Part shown: in pieces, positions 52,013 through 62,316 of the stretch
How the letters are laid out: each line of letters starts with the position of its first letter
Numbering within the stretch: position 1 is the stretch's first letter
NCBI GenBank assembly: GCA_002786025.1
Contig: NHNW01000059.1
Coordinates: 1 to 64,000 of the forward strand
Length of the DNA: 64,000 nucleotides
Origin: Zasmidium citrigriseum
Taxonomy: Eukaryota > Ascomycota > Dothideomycetes > Mycosphaerellales > Mycosphaerellaceae
Direction: 5' to 3'
Position numbers and translations under genes: made by a program
Notes under the pieces: model-generated
What the model was told of the DNA's origin: nothing
The model's database searches: none
What the model saw: the letters and a program-made list of their open reading frames with translations, nothing else

Positions 52013-55000
52013 TTAGCGGACAAGTTCGGCGATCTTGCCAGCGACGGCGCTCGGGTATCCACGACTCAAGGCCTCGCGCACGACCGACTTCGCGGCATCG
52101 CGGTCCTCGGACGCCAAGTAGGCGCGGACCATCGTCTCGTAGGTGCTCGGCTCACGGCGGGAGAGAGGCACTCGGTCGAAAGCCTCCTTGGCCTTGGTGA
52201 TGTTCTTCTCCAGGGTCCAGCCGTGGATGAGGGCGTTGGCAATGTACGGGGTGAAGTCGACTCGTCGAGCAGCCATGTCGGCAAGCAGGGGCTCACACTC
52301 AGCAGACCGGTGGTTGGCGTTCAAGCTCTCGAAGAGAGCCTGGTACATGCATGGCTGAGGAGTGATCCTGCCTTCGGAGATGACCTTGTCGAAGAGAGAC
52401 TTGGCGGCATCCATATCGTGCTGGACGCAACCCTTGGCGTGGATCAGAGAAGCATAGTGGACGGCTTCAGGCTGGATGTTGCTAGCCTTCATGTCGTCCA
52501 GAACGGCCTCAGCTGCGGTCATGTTGACTGGCTCCAGGGTAGCGTGGGTGTCGATGAGAAGCTTGTAGGTGTGGACCGTTGGCTCGATGCCCTTCCCACG
52601 CATGCGCTCGTAGTAAGACAGAACCTTGCTGCGATCGCGCTTGGTGCTGAGGAAGAACTGCATCAGAGAGTGGTAGGGAGCTGGACGTGGCTTGTAGTTG
52701 GCGCAGGACTCCATCTCCTCGAAGATCTCCTCGGCGAACTTCTCGTCCGAGACACGGCAAAGAGCGTTGACAATCGTGCCGTAGGTGACAGAGGTAGGGC
52801 GAATACCAAGGTTGCGCATCTCGGCAAAGTAGAACAAGCAGTCGTCGATGCGGCGCGCCTTGCCAAGCTTGCCAATCAGAGCGTTGTATAAGAACGAAGA
52901 TGGCTCAACACCCTCAGCCTTGGCTCTCAGGAAGATCTTGACAGCTTCGGAGGCTTCATCGAAAGTCTTGGTGTTCTCCTTGAGCGTGGTGATGTACAGG
53001 CCGAACGTGTTAGCCGATGGAGCAAAACCCATGTCGAGCATGTCCTGGTGGTAGCGAGCAGCAAGATCCCGGCGGCCAATGTTCAAGCATCCAGCGACCA
53101 TATGGTCGAGGATCTGTTGCCAGCCGAATCGAACAACGCGGTAGCGGGCATCGAATGGAACGTCCTGCTTAGCCATCTCAAGGATATCGTGGGCGAGGTT
53201 GAGGTTGTTCTCCTTGGCAGCGGATTCGATGAGCTTGCCGTACGTGAACATGCGAGGGATGCGACCAACACGGCGCATGTTGCGGAACTTGGCAAGCGCC
53301 TCGTTCATGCGACGGCCGTGCGGCTTCTCGAGCATCTCGTTGATCAAGTTGGAGCCCTTGACATCAGTGCGGTTGGCGTACGGGTCGTAGGTGTCCTCGA
53401 ACGAAGTATGAGCCTGCTGGAAGGGGACCACGGGAGAAAACGGCGAAGGCTGGAACAGGGCTGGTGTTGTCGGGTAGCGATAGTTGTTCCAGAGTCGCGA
53501 AAGCTCCGCACGGTCAATGTTGATGAGAGTCTTCTCGAGCAGGACCTCAGTCTCGGCAGATGGCATCAAGGATCGGGAGACAATGTTCTCGAGCATGCAA
53601 CCGAATCGAGCTGGGCCAGCAGTCTCAGTAGAGATCTCATCCAAGATCATACCACTTTGCACTCGCAGCAAGAACTCCAAGTCAGCCTGGTTCAGACGAG
53701 CGATGTGCTCCGGACCGAAGCGAGCGACAAGATGCTCCGCAATCGGCGCAATGAGGCTGCCATTCTCGACCATCATACGCAGCAACTCCAGGCTAGCTTC
53801 TGGCATCAGCAACGCCTGGCCCTTGAACATGAATGTGCCAATCAGCTCGATGGCCTCGTCGATTTGCTCAGCGGTCTCGGCTTGCTGGCTCTCGGGCTGA
53901 GTCTCCCGAATTCGTGCGAACATGCGTCGGCTCTGGCGTAGGCCGCGCTCAGCTTGGCCAAGGCCGACCAGAGCAACAGCACGCATCGTCGTGGGCTCGA
54001 TGAAGGCGAGGCTCACGGGAGCAGATTCCAAGATGCGCCAAAATGGCTCGGCAGCCTCGACATTGGCGTTGCGAACGTGCATGGCCAGGATTGCCGTGCT
54101 TGGCTCGGCCAGATCTTGGGAATGTCGCGCCAGGGTGTCGAATGCCCGAAGGCTGATGTCGGGGATATTCTTGTCGGCGGCAGCGGTCGCGATGGTAGAC
54201 AGAGCAGAGGTGAAGGCGTGACCTGTGAGCGAGCCGGTCAGGTCGAAGGCGTCCTTGAAGGTGGTATCCTTGAGCGCAAGTGGGAGAAGAGCCTCGAGAG
54301 CAACCACTTCACGCAGCCTCTCGAGTTCCTTGGGGCTCTCGATATCGGCCTGTATGCTGGCCAAGAACTTCAAGCCCCCCTTCAGTCTGTCGGCAGATCC
54401 GTATGCTTTGATGAGTGCTGCGTAGATTTGGTTGTCGACTCGAGCGATGGCGTTCTTGCCAGAGTTGTTGGCAACAGCCAGCTCCTTGTACTCGTCGTAA
54501 ACCTCGACCGCGTTCCTCAGGTCGCCGTTAATACCGAAAGCGGCAATCATCGGGGCGTAAATGGTAGTCAGCGGTTCAAGTGAATGCTCCTCCATGTACT
54601 GGTAGACGCGGGTCATGTCCTCAACACGGCCCTGCTCGGCACTAGCAATGACCAGACAAGCGCATGCCTCGCTTGGAACATGTTCTGTAGTGGCGGCTGC
54701 TCGCTCGAACATCTTCATGGCAATGGAAAGGGAGCCGTCTTCCACAAGCATGGTGTGCTCAGACTGGCTGGAGCGGAACATGAACTTTCCGGGCTCCTCG
54801 AGACCACCATATCGGGTGAGACGCTGTTCCAGACTCTTCCTCATAGTGACAGAGTCGGAGGCTCTTGTAGACAAGAGCTCGATGAGCATGCCATAGGTCG
54901 CTGCATCGGGAGTGACTCTTCTCCTCAGCATGTCGGAGTAGACTTCCAGAGCCTTGGGGACCTTCAGGTGCTTGCCATGTGTAAGTTCGATGGCAGAGCT

Positions 55001-55870
55001 CAGCAGGGCCCTGTATGCTCCCTGCGATGGCTTCTGCACGCCAGCGCGCAGCATACCCTGGAAGACGGCCGGAATGTCGCCATACTGCTTGTCCTCGGCC
55101 AGCTGCAGGAGGTGCTCGGTGTAGGTGTCGCTCTCGACGGATTCAGCGCTCGAAAAGCTCTCGGTCGGTGTGAAGACAGTGGCGGGGCTGTCTGATCTCG
55201 GCTCGGATTCGAACGATTCGACGACTTGAGAAGATGCAGAAGGCGATGCAGCGCGAATGGTCAGGCCATCCTCGGACTCCTCCTTCGCCTTGGAAATCTC
55301 CTCCGCGATCGCATTGTTGACTTGCTCAAGCGCAACTGCTTCAGCCTCCAAGTCGTCTCTGAAAGCCTTGCCGAAGTTGTCGAGCGCGCTGGTGGTGTAG
55401 GAGCGCTTCAAAGCCGGGGCGGCAAATTCTTGACCGGATGTCTTCTCCTCAACATCTGCCACCTCCTGACTCTGACCTGGAATCACCGACGGCGGCTGCC
55501 ACTCGATTCTCCGCGCGAACTGAAACTGTTGCCATTCCTTGGCACCGTTGCGCTGATGCTTCTGCCAGGCATCGAAGTACTTGTCGAGTCCGGCATCGTT
55601 GTGGCTGGTCTCGGGGCGGGTGGTGGGTGCGGCCGATGTGGTGGCCTGGCGCGAGGTCTCTACGTGGCTGTAGACATTCTGGAGACGGTTCTTCTCGCTC
55701 TTCCGGAAGCGACCAATTAAGGTGTCGGCGAGCGGCGCAGTCGAGGTGTTCTGAGCAGCATACGAGGACTGCGAGGCGGCGACGACGGTCTGGGCGTATC
55801 CGTGGGTGAAAGACTTGAGGGCAGTGCCAGCAATACGCGAGAGATGGACGGTGGGCTTGACGTAAGGCAT
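52013..55870 (-). CDS. Large mitochondrial pentatricopeptide-repeat protein (CYA5-like)
   Basis: A single exon of 1285 aa. The N-terminus (MPYVKPTVHLSRIAGTALKS) is basic and lacks acidic residues, fitting mitochondrial import. PPR-type helical pairs recur in the middle (LEVYSDMLRRRVTPDAATYG, EPLTTIYAPMIAAFGINGDL) and especially in the C-terminal third (GIRPTSVTYGTIVNALCRVS, GIEPTVHTYKLLIDTHATLE). Fungal proteins of this size and layout, such as Neurospora CYA-5, bind mitochondrial mRNA and promote its translation or stability. The CYA5 equivalence is from layout only. Confidence 0.8.
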   Translation of the reverse strand: MPYVKPTVHLSRIAGTALKSFTHGYAQTVVAASQSSYAAQNTSTAPLADTLIGRFRKSEKNRLQNVYSHVETSRQATTSAAPTTRPETSHNDAGLDKYFDAWQKHQRNGAKEWQQFQFARRIEWQPPSVIPGQSQEVADVEEKTSGQEFAAPALKRSYTTSALDNFGKAFRDDLEAEAVALEQVNNAIAEEISKAKEESEDGLTIRAASPSASSQVVESFESEPRSDSPATVFTPTESFSSAESVESDTYTEHLLQLAEDKQYGDIPAVFQGMLRAGVQKPSQGAYRALLSSAIELTHGKHLKVPKALEVYSDMLRRRVTPDAATYGMLIELLSTRASDSVTMRKSLEQRLTRYGGLEEPGKFMFRSSQSEHTMLVEDGSLSIAMKMFERAAATTEHVPSEACACLVIASAEQGRVEDMTRVYQYMEEHSLEPLTTIYAPMIAAFGINGDLRNAVEVYDEYKELAVANNSGKNAIARVDNQIYAALIKAYGSADRLKGGLKFLASIQADIESPKELERLREVVALEALLPLALKDTTFKDAFDLTGSLTGHAFTSALSTIATAAADKNIPDISLRAFDTLARHSQDLAEPSTAILAMHVRNANVEAAEPFWRILESAPVSLAFIEPTTMRAVALVGLGQAERGLRQSRRMFARIRETQPESQQAETAEQIDEAIELIGTFMFKGQALLMPEASLELLRMMVENGSLIAPIAEHLVARFGPEHIARLNQADLEFLLRVQSGMILDEISTETAGPARFGCMLENIVSRSLMPSAETEVLLEKTLINIDRAELSRLWNNYRYPTTPALFQPSPFSPVVPFQQAHTSFEDTYDPYANRTDVKGSNLINEMLEKPHGRRMNEALAKFRNMRRVGRIPRMFTYGKLIESAAKENNLNLAHDILEMAKQDVPFDARYRVVRFGWQQILDHMVAGCLNIGRRDLAARYHQDMLDMGFAPSANTFGLYITTLKENTKTFDEASEAVKIFLRAKAEGVEPSSFLYNALIGKLGKARRIDDCLFYFAEMRNLGIRPTSVTYGTIVNALCRVSDEKFAEEIFEEMESCANYKPRPAPYHSLMQFFLSTKRDRSKVLSYYERMRGKGIEPTVHTYKLLIDTHATLEPVNMTAAEAVLDDMKASNIQPEAVHYASLIHAKGCVQHDMDAAKSLFDKVISEGRITPQPCMYQALFESLNANHRSAECEPLLADMAARRVDFTPYIANALIHGWTLEKNITKAKEAFDRVPLSRREPSTYETMVRAYLASEDRDAAKSVVREALSRGYPSAVAGKIAELVR

Positions 55871-56748
55871 TCAGGTGAATGGGGGACCCTTCAGGTGGGA
55901 AGGGAGGGACTGGGAGACTTTGTCAGCGCGCGTCTCGCGATGCGTGGAGTGATGGCGAATACGCACGGGGTGAGGTGGAATCGACGCGGGTGCAGGTTCA
56001 TTTGACGACTCCGGCCGTCAAACAAACGCGCGATCCAGATGATTATTGGTAGAGGGGTGGTGTGGTTGGTGGTGAGAGAGAAGTGCCTGAGTAGACAGAC
56101 GGCAAAAGACGTGGACAGAGTGGATGAATCACCAGCCAAGCCACGGACTCGGCCTGATTTTGACTCGATCTGATAATGCCACGCAAAAGGGGATGCCTAA
56201 TGACAATTGACGCACTTGATGAGGCATTTGATTAAGGCTGATGAGTCGCATTCGCTAAACTCGCTCCGCCAAAACCTCGTCGGCATTTGCAGTCCCCGGC
56301 GCTAGCGGAACAATCTGGCGGACGCTCCGATCTCGACCTTCCACGCCATTGTATCTCCTAGCGGCATGCAGCATCCAAAGCATCTCGCCGCCTAGCACAC
56401 ACTCCCCATCGCCATACCGCACCGAATGACATCTTGAACGACACTTTCACCAACAACACAAGAACACCCGCAGAGAAACGACGTTTCCAGCCAAAGCCGG
56501 CCGTACGAAGCGCCTCTCCGCAAAATCCCCTAGCGGATCCTGCAATCTGGGTCTGCAGTCAGCGCGCCCCTCGAATCTTCTGGTCATCTGCCTCGTGTGC
56601 GCCAGGAACCGGAATCTCGACTTCCCCCTTCCACCGCGACGCTACGCCAGACGAAACGATCATCACTGGAGCCTGCTTAACTCCAATCTCCACGTGTCTG
56701 TCCGTCAGCTCCGGCCGAATCACTTCTATCGCCTCCGAGTGGAGGAGG
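55871..56748. promoter_or_regulatory. Divergent intergenic region, PPR gene/ERG8
   Basis: 878 bp between divergent start codons. An open stretch in frame with ERG8 begins at 56434 but has no family resemblance and is probably 5' UTR. Confidence 0.5.
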
Positions 56749-58278
56749 ATGGGCGGCCACCACGGACCTGTCGCCGTCTCTGCCCCAGGCAAAGTGCTGC
56801 TGGCCGGCGGATACCTGGCATTGGATCGAAAGTACACTGGTTTAGTGTTTGGCCTGGATGCCCGCATTCATGTCTTGATCCAGGACATTCCGACGAGCAA
56901 CGGCATTGTTCTTAATGAGATCACCGTCAACTCGCCGCAGTTCCTCGATGCCGTCTGGGAGTATGGCTACCGGCTTGCCGAGAGGGATGGCGGCATTGAG
57001 GTTACACAGCTGAGAGCGTAAGTATCTTTCGAGTAGTAATGTCGATTGGGGGAGGATGTGCGGTTTCTTTTGATTTGCTTTAAGTCTACATTTCGTTCTA
57101 TCAAACCCTCACTTACTCAACCGGATACCCGCAGAGATGCCGACCTCAACCTTAACCGCAACCCGTTCATTGAGACTACAATCAGCTACGTCTTGAGCTA
57201 CATCACCAGTCTCGCGGGACCGAACATCACGCCCGCTGCCATCACAGTCCTGGCCGACAATGACTACTACTCCACGCCCGCCGATATATCCAACGGAACT
57301 TCCGGATCGAAACCACGGTTTCACAACTTCGCAGTTCCACTATCAAAAGCCCCAAAGACAGGGCTGGGATCCTCAGCAGCACTTGTGACCGCCGTCACAG
57401 CAGCCTTACTGACTTACTACCTCCCCAAATCCAAATTTGATCTTGTCACCAGCAACAGCAAGCGCCGTCTCCACAACCTCGCCCAGGCCGCCCATTGCGC
57501 AGCTCAAGGAAAGGTCGGCTCTGGCTTCGACGTTGCATCAGCCGTGTATGGAACATGTCTCTACCGACGCTTCTCCCCATCCCTCCTGACTAGCCACGCC
57601 GAGCCGGGAGTTCCCAAGTTTGCCTCTGAGATTCGGGACATCGTCGAAGAGAACCACCATCAACTGCAATGGGACACGGAGATCCACAAAGATGCTGTCA
57701 AGATCCCCAAAGGTCTGAGATTGGTCATGTGCGATGTGTCCTGTGGAAGCAAAACGCCCGGCATGGTGAAGAAAGTCCTGTCTTGGAGGCAGGAGAAGCC
57801 TGAGGAAGCCAATGCAATTTGGGATGATTTGCATGCAGCAAATCAGGCGCTTGCAGCAGAATTCAAAGCCGCAGCCGAAGGCGGCGACGAGAAAGGCTAC
57901 GCAAAGCTCTCCGACTGCTTCACCCGCATTCGAAAACTCATCCGCCTCATGTCGGAGAAGTGCGACGTGCCCATCGAACCACCTGCTCAGACTGAACTCC
58001 TGGACGCTTGTGAAAAGGTGCCAGGTGTAATCGGCGGCGTGGTCCCCGGAGCAGGAGGCTACGATGCCATTTCTCTTCTGATCGAAGATAATGAGAAGAC
58101 AGTCGCAGGTCTGGGAAAGCTCTTGTCGAGCTGGAAATTCAAAGGCGACGGCGAAGCTGCGGAATCAGGGGGCAAAGTAAGCATGTTGGGCGTAAGGGAG
58201 GAGATGGAGGGTGTCAAGGCCGAAGATGCGAAGACGTATCTGCAGTGGTTGAGAGACTTCTCATCACCCCAAAAGTAA
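56749..58278 (+). CDS. ERG8: Phosphomevalonate kinase
   Basis: Exons 56749-57017 and 57135-58278 with a 117-bp intron give 470 aa. It phosphorylates mevalonate-5-phosphate to the diphosphate in the sterol/isoprenoid pathway. GHMP-kinase features: N-terminal VAVSAPGKVLLAGGYLALD, the glycine-rich ATP loop KAPKTGLGSSAALVTAV, GKVGSGFDVASAVYG and C-terminal VPGAGGYDAISLL. The ATG at 56749 gives the usual short N-terminus. The intron is the longest in the window. Confidence 0.93.
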
Positions 58279-58398
58279 TTTTAGATAGACAGATTGGAAT
58301 TGGTATCCATCCGTCCATATCGCCACCATTTGCTTGATCACATGTCAAAGGATCCACCTGCCTCCTTCCCGCATAATCCTCGGGTCAGAAGGAAAGAG

Positions 58399-58407
58399 TA
58401 TATATTT
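58399..58407 (+). promoter_or_regulatory. TATA element upstream of the tRNA gene
   Basis: TATATATTT lies 29-37 nt before the first base of the tRNA. Upstream TATA boxes help recruit TFIIIB in some fungi (established for fission yeast) and could compensate for the split B box. Confidence 0.5.
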
Positions 58408-58435
58408 GCCAAAGAGCTCACTTTCGGAAAATCCC

Positions 58436-58589
58436 GGCAAGGTGTCCGAGTGGTTATGGAGCTGCGTTTAGGCTTGCACCTAAGCAGAATCCGCAGTGGC
58501 GTTGCCTCGTGGGGTGAGCTCGAGTCCACTCCTACTAGTTTGAGACTCCTTTCTAACGATGTATTTCAGTTCAAATCCCACCCTTGTCA
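58436..58589 (+). tRNA. tRNA-Leu(UAG) with a canonical intron plus a 56-bp insertion in the T arm
   Basis: Acceptor arms GGCAAGG (58436-58442) and CCTTGTC (58582-58588) pair fully, with one G-U, and the discriminator is A. The D stem is TCC/GGA. The anticodon stem is CTGCG/CGCAG with loop TTTAGG...C, anticodon TAG (58469-58471). A class II variable arm GGC-GTT-GCC (58498-58506) is present. An 18-nt intron at 58473-58490 sits after position 37 and contains CCTAAG, which pairs with the anticodon loop, as expected of nuclear tRNA introns. The T stem GTGGG (58509-58513) and T loop TTCAAAT with CCCAC (58570-58581) match perfectly but are separated by 58514-58569. Removing both insertions leaves an 80-nt class II tRNA with no mismatch. 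Confidence 0.85.
58514..58569 (+). other. Spliceosomal-intron-like insertion inside the tRNA-Leu T arm
   Basis: 56 bp between tRNA positions 53 and 54. It starts GTGAGC, has the branch-site consensus CTAAC at 58553-58557 (branch A 13 nt before the end) and ends TTTCAG. Length and signals are those of the protein-gene introns in this window. It separates GTGGG from TTCAAATCC and so splits the internal B box. Confidence 0.75.
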
Positions 58590-58615
58590 ACATTCAAGGT
58601 TGAACCAGCCGTTTC

Positions 58616-58628
58616 TTTTTGTTTTTTT
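58616..58628 (+). terminator. Pol III poly-T terminator
   Basis: Runs of five and seven T (58616-58620, 58622-58628) lie 27 nt after the tRNA 3' end on the sense strand. This is a strong Pol III stop signal. Confidence 0.75.
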
Positions 58629-59552
58629 GGTGTGATAGGATGGGGTTGGTACGGGTGTGAAAGTTATACCTTTTTGTTTGTTTTGGTGCTTGGAGTGATA
58701 GTGGAACTTATGGAATGGATATATTTTTGAATTTGAGTCTCGGATGGACTGCAAATATCGATTGAGATGCTGTGTTCGGTACAAGTTCTTTTCAAATAAG
58801 GCTGCGGAGTAAACTCCTAAACATGAACACATCTTGGATGTTCTCCAACATGTCCCGCCGCCTTTCCTTCCCCGTCGAAAGCTCATAGTTGATCGAAATC
58901 GTTCCCAACTGCATCGTATATGAACCTTGGCAAGAGAGCACGATTTCATGTACAGTCTTTCGTTGCTCAAGTGCTAGGCATATTGAACGATGTTCTTGGA
59001 CCGTTCAGATGCTAGAGTTTTGATGTTGAGATCCTTGTCCGTCTCCGTCCTCTTGTTGCCTTCCACTGTAGCACAGCCTTGCACGTCTAGAGGGAGAAAG
59101 ACGTTGCGAGGCTATTTATCCCGAGCGTGCTTTCATCGATCGAAGATTGCACGAAACGATTGTGGACGTACTCAAGCCCAGTTATATATGACTCTATACC
59201 CCGTTCGCACTTTGACCACAACATGTGTGTATACACTTGTCCGTCTGCGTGTGCATGCCATTGTTAGCTTTCGGTTTGGACATCAGAACATCCCTCAACC
59301 GTCCGAAGGCAATGCATTTGCGACGTTCTCCGTGACCTGACGTCTCTCCAGTGCCAATCACTCTGCTGCCATATCTTATAGAACTGTTTGCTAGCAGGGG
59401 ATAGCCATATTGGTCAAGATTGCAAGCAGCGTTGCGTTGATGCTTGTATGTTCTTCATACTCGCACTGCAGCCAGGGACTCATAGAAAGATTCAGGAGGC
59501 CAAATCGTCTTCATTGCCAGATGCATGATATCTCATCCAGTGAAGTGAAAAT
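58629..59552. other. Intergenic region
   Basis: About 920 bp with no frame showing a family motif or splice-supported extension. Confidence 0.4.
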
Positions 59553-61751
59553 TTAGGACTTCGACCGATTGCAAGCAACTATCAGTCGATACCTGATGTT
59601 CATCCAGCGCTCCGAGTCGTTGGACGTCCAGGAGAGATAGCTCTGCTGATTCATCCAGTGTAGCCAGGTCTTTAACACGCGCGGGCGAGTTGTCCACTTG
59701 GTTGTCACATGTTCGACGATGAGTTCGACTTGCGCAAGACAGTCCGATCGAATTCGACTACCAAACACCTCGACTGGATCGGGTATGCGAGCACCATGCG
59801 ATAGTAGAAGCCGTGTAATCTGAAGAAGGCAGTCGTCCCCGTCGTTTAAAGCGTAGTCTAGTGCTGTTCTGCCAGCGTCGTCAACTTTGTCCCCAGGGTA
59901 GCCTTCATCCAGCAGTCTAGCAACAGTCCCATTCATGGATCGCGGCCGAGGAACGTGACTCTTCGAAATTTGTCTCACAACCCAGGGCAGAAATCCACTA
60001 GACAAAGTTGGCGGACTCCCAGACGTGTCCCATCGGTAGATCCAGTAAAGCATACCGGTGGGCTTAGATTCGGCAATGGCTCTAGTGATGATTGTCCTGC
60101 CGCTTTCGTCGGGAGCGTTTAGCCATTCTCTGTTTCCGTCCAATCCGCCCTCACAATACAGACGCGCCAAGCGAGCGGTATCCCCGCAGGCTACTGCTTC
60201 ATGCATGAGTCGCTGCCTTTCGTGCCATTGAGGTCGTACTACTCCACCACCTCCGGTCTGCCCGGCCTGAGGAATCACAAATCGTGACTTCATTTCGAAT
60301 AATCGCTTATTAGATGGCACTTCAGCAGGAGACGGGCGATGAACCTGTTCGTATGCCCATGGCATCCGGATTCGCATGGGCGCACCGTAGTCAAATCGCT
60401 GATGGCTTGAACGCCATGTCGCCAGAGATACAGCTGCGAAACGTTTCACGGCTGGCCCAGCGGACACACTATAAGCTTGACGAGTTTCAATGACAATGCC
60501 GGTATTATATCTCTGCGTGCAGCCCTCTGACGATACAGCGTTCAGCTTGGGCACAGTCGAAGATGTGTGAGAGGTAACGCGGCTGAGGAATTCCTGAGTA
60601 GCGTGAAGTTGACTTTGTTCCCATTGTCGGACCCGGTAACAAAACTCAAAGCGATCGTTGCCGGTGGAACTGTGGCGTGTTCGCTTCCGACGAGACCCTG
60701 TGAATGTTTCTTTAAAGCCGTTGGGGGGATGGTGTCCGGTACACTTCTGTGTGTGCTTGAACATAAACCCGCAGTCTCTGGACTTAGCACTTTGGAGATG
60801 AGCGTGGAGGTCTTTCTCATATACAAAGCTAAATTCGCATTCGTCGCAAGTGTGGGGACCCTCGCATTCTTTGAAATGCCTATCGTCCAGGTGTTGGAAC
60901 AGGTGCGTTGGATCGCGGCCTTTGAACATCATGCCACAAAGGCCGCAGGTCAGACTTCTTGTCGCTAGCTTCAGGTCGGACTCGTTTACGTGAGAAGCCT
61001 CCATGACTAGTCGCAGGCATGGTTTTGAAAGTCCTGGATGCGTTATGGGAGTGTCCAAGGACGTATTCACCGATGATGCATTAGCACTCGAAGCGGCCAG
61101 TAAGGAAGACGCCGCGGTAACCGTACTTCTTGTCAATTTAGATGCTTGAACAGACACAAGTGCTTTCTGAACCCATGGTAGCGATCGCATTGGTGCGACT
61201 GACCATGGTCTTCCCGATACCGGGTGCCTCGAGACCGTGCTCTCGATGGGGCTATCGACTCCTTTTGTAGCCACCGCGGAGAGAGGTAGACAAGCCCCTA
61301 GGTCCGCATCATTGGTGGGGCGACCGGCAAGGAATTCTGGTTCTTTTGGATCCATGATCGAATGCTGAGGCATAGATGATCGCAGGCGTTCCCCACAGCC
61401 CCTTGAGTTCGTGGCCTCTCCCTGGGCCGCTACGCAAGCTCTACCAAACCCATCCCTGTGAGCCACGCCCATCCGCATGTGTCTGCCGCACCTTGGACAT
61501 GCGACTTTACCATTGCCATGTTGTTCGCTGACATGGCGCTCCAGATCGAATTGCCGCGTTAAGATCTTGCCACATCTCGAGCAGCTGTACCTCTCGGCCG
61601 GGTTTCCATTGACAGCGTGATCTTTCGATGTCCTTTGATGTCGATACAAGGCTGAAGATGTGGAGTAAGACTTCCCACACTCGCAGGCGAACTTTTGTAG
61701 AGCGTGGCCGTCGTGGATAGCAGATAGCTGGGGCTGAGTCACTGCAGCCAT
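59553..61751 (-). CDS. C2H2 zinc-finger protein with C-terminal ankyrin-like repeats
   Basis: A single exon of 732 aa from ATG 61751. The open frame continues to 61877 without an ATG, so an upstream exon is possible. N-terminal fingers: FACECGKSYSTSSALYRH (short CXC form), the canonical YSCSRCGKILTRQFDLERH and a degenerate CPRCGRHM. Two more are central: LTCGLCGMMF...HLFQHLDDRH and HTCDECEFSF...LHAHL. The C-terminal third has ankyrin-like units (LMHEAVACGDTARLARLYCE, DDAGRTALDYALNDG). Zinc-finger/ankyrin combinations occur in filamentous fungi with unknown roles, possibly nuclear scaffolds. Confidence 0.72.
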   Translation of the reverse strand: MAAVTQPQLSAIHDGHALQKFACECGKSYSTSSALYRHQRTSKDHAVNGNPAERYSCSRCGKILTRQFDLERHVSEQHGNGKVACPRCGRHMRMGVAHRDGFGRACVAAQGEATNSRGCGERLRSSMPQHSIMDPKEPEFLAGRPTNDADLGACLPLSAVATKGVDSPIESTVSRHPVSGRPWSVAPMRSLPWVQKALVSVQASKLTRSTVTAASSLLAASSANASSVNTSLDTPITHPGLSKPCLRLVMEASHVNESDLKLATRSLTCGLCGMMFKGRDPTHLFQHLDDRHFKECEGPHTCDECEFSFVYEKDLHAHLQSAKSRDCGFMFKHTQKCTGHHPPNGFKETFTGSRRKRTRHSSTGNDRFEFCYRVRQWEQSQLHATQEFLSRVTSHTSSTVPKLNAVSSEGCTQRYNTGIVIETRQAYSVSAGPAVKRFAAVSLATWRSSHQRFDYGAPMRIRMPWAYEQVHRPSPAEVPSNKRLFEMKSRFVIPQAGQTGGGGVVRPQWHERQRLMHEAVACGDTARLARLYCEGGLDGNREWLNAPDESGRTIITRAIAESKPTGMLYWIYRWDTSGSPPTLSSGFLPWVVRQISKSHVPRPRSMNGTVARLLDEGYPGDKVDDAGRTALDYALNDGDDCLLQITRLLLSHGARIPDPVEVFGSRIRSDCLAQVELIVEHVTTKWTTRPRVLKTWLHWMNQQSYLSWTSNDSERWMNIRYRLIVACNRSKS

Positions 61752-62316
61752 TGTGCACGCCTTAGCGGTTTGACCGGCTGCAAGAAAGGCCCCAGAAGCT
61801 GGAAAGAGAGTCAAGTCGTCCGGGATGAGAATCTGATGCGCTCCATCTTGAAGGTGCACAGCCGGCTGAGGCTGCACTTCACGTGGGCGCGGAGCACAGC
61901 ATCGCTGGCGGTACTAGCGCAAGCCAGCAGTACTAGCGTGGTCTGGCGGAACTAGTGTATGCAAGTGGTGCCGCTGTAGGGTCCCTTGTGATGCTCTGGG
62001 CTACTTCTAAACGTGGAGCTTGTCAACATCTCGCTCGAGAAGCAGGTTGATTGCCCTGCGCTAATACCGCCACAGTGAGCTTGCTTGAGACAGCTGTCAT
62101 GCCCAAGACTCGTCGTTGCTTCTCGCTTGTACCGCCCGGGCTCGCATGGTGCATATCAGCTGGAGAGCAGCAAAGAAATCGATGCCAGCGATCAGCATGT
62201 AGCCAGAGTGAGGGATCGGGCTGTGATAAGCGTACTTGGCGATACCGCCATAGGGGCTGTATAACACCGCGAGCTTCCAGCGCAGATGCCGTCGAGTGCA
62301 AGCACAAGAGTTCGCC
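61752..62316. promoter_or_regulatory. Divergent intergenic region
   Basis: 565 bp between the divergent zinc-finger/ankyrin gene and the small membrane protein. No coding frame is supported. Confidence 0.4.

Noticed and set aside
51764..52891. 375-codon open frame on the plus strand
   Set aside because: It is antisense to the PPR gene and reads as composition-driven shadow (Leu/Val/Gly-rich with no motif). The minus-strand frame has clear PPR helices over 3.8 kb.
56434..56748. 105-residue in-frame N-terminal extension of ERG8
   Set aside because: Low-complexity sequence absent from the kinase family. The ATG at 56749 gives the conserved short N-terminus.
58509..58581. Ectopic tRNA-endonuclease intron (bulge-helix-bulge) as explanation for the T-arm insertion
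   Set aside because: Such introns occur in archaea and some red algae, but I see no clear bulge-helix-bulge pairing around the two junctions. The GT, CTAAC and CAG signals fit a spliceosomal intron better. Not excluded experimentally.
58294..58635. 113-codon open frame running through the tRNA and its insertion
   Set aside because: The perfect tRNA fold and Pol III signals explain the segment better. The frame includes the tRNA arms and has no protein motif. The overlapping minus-strand frame (58587-58970) is equally unsupported.
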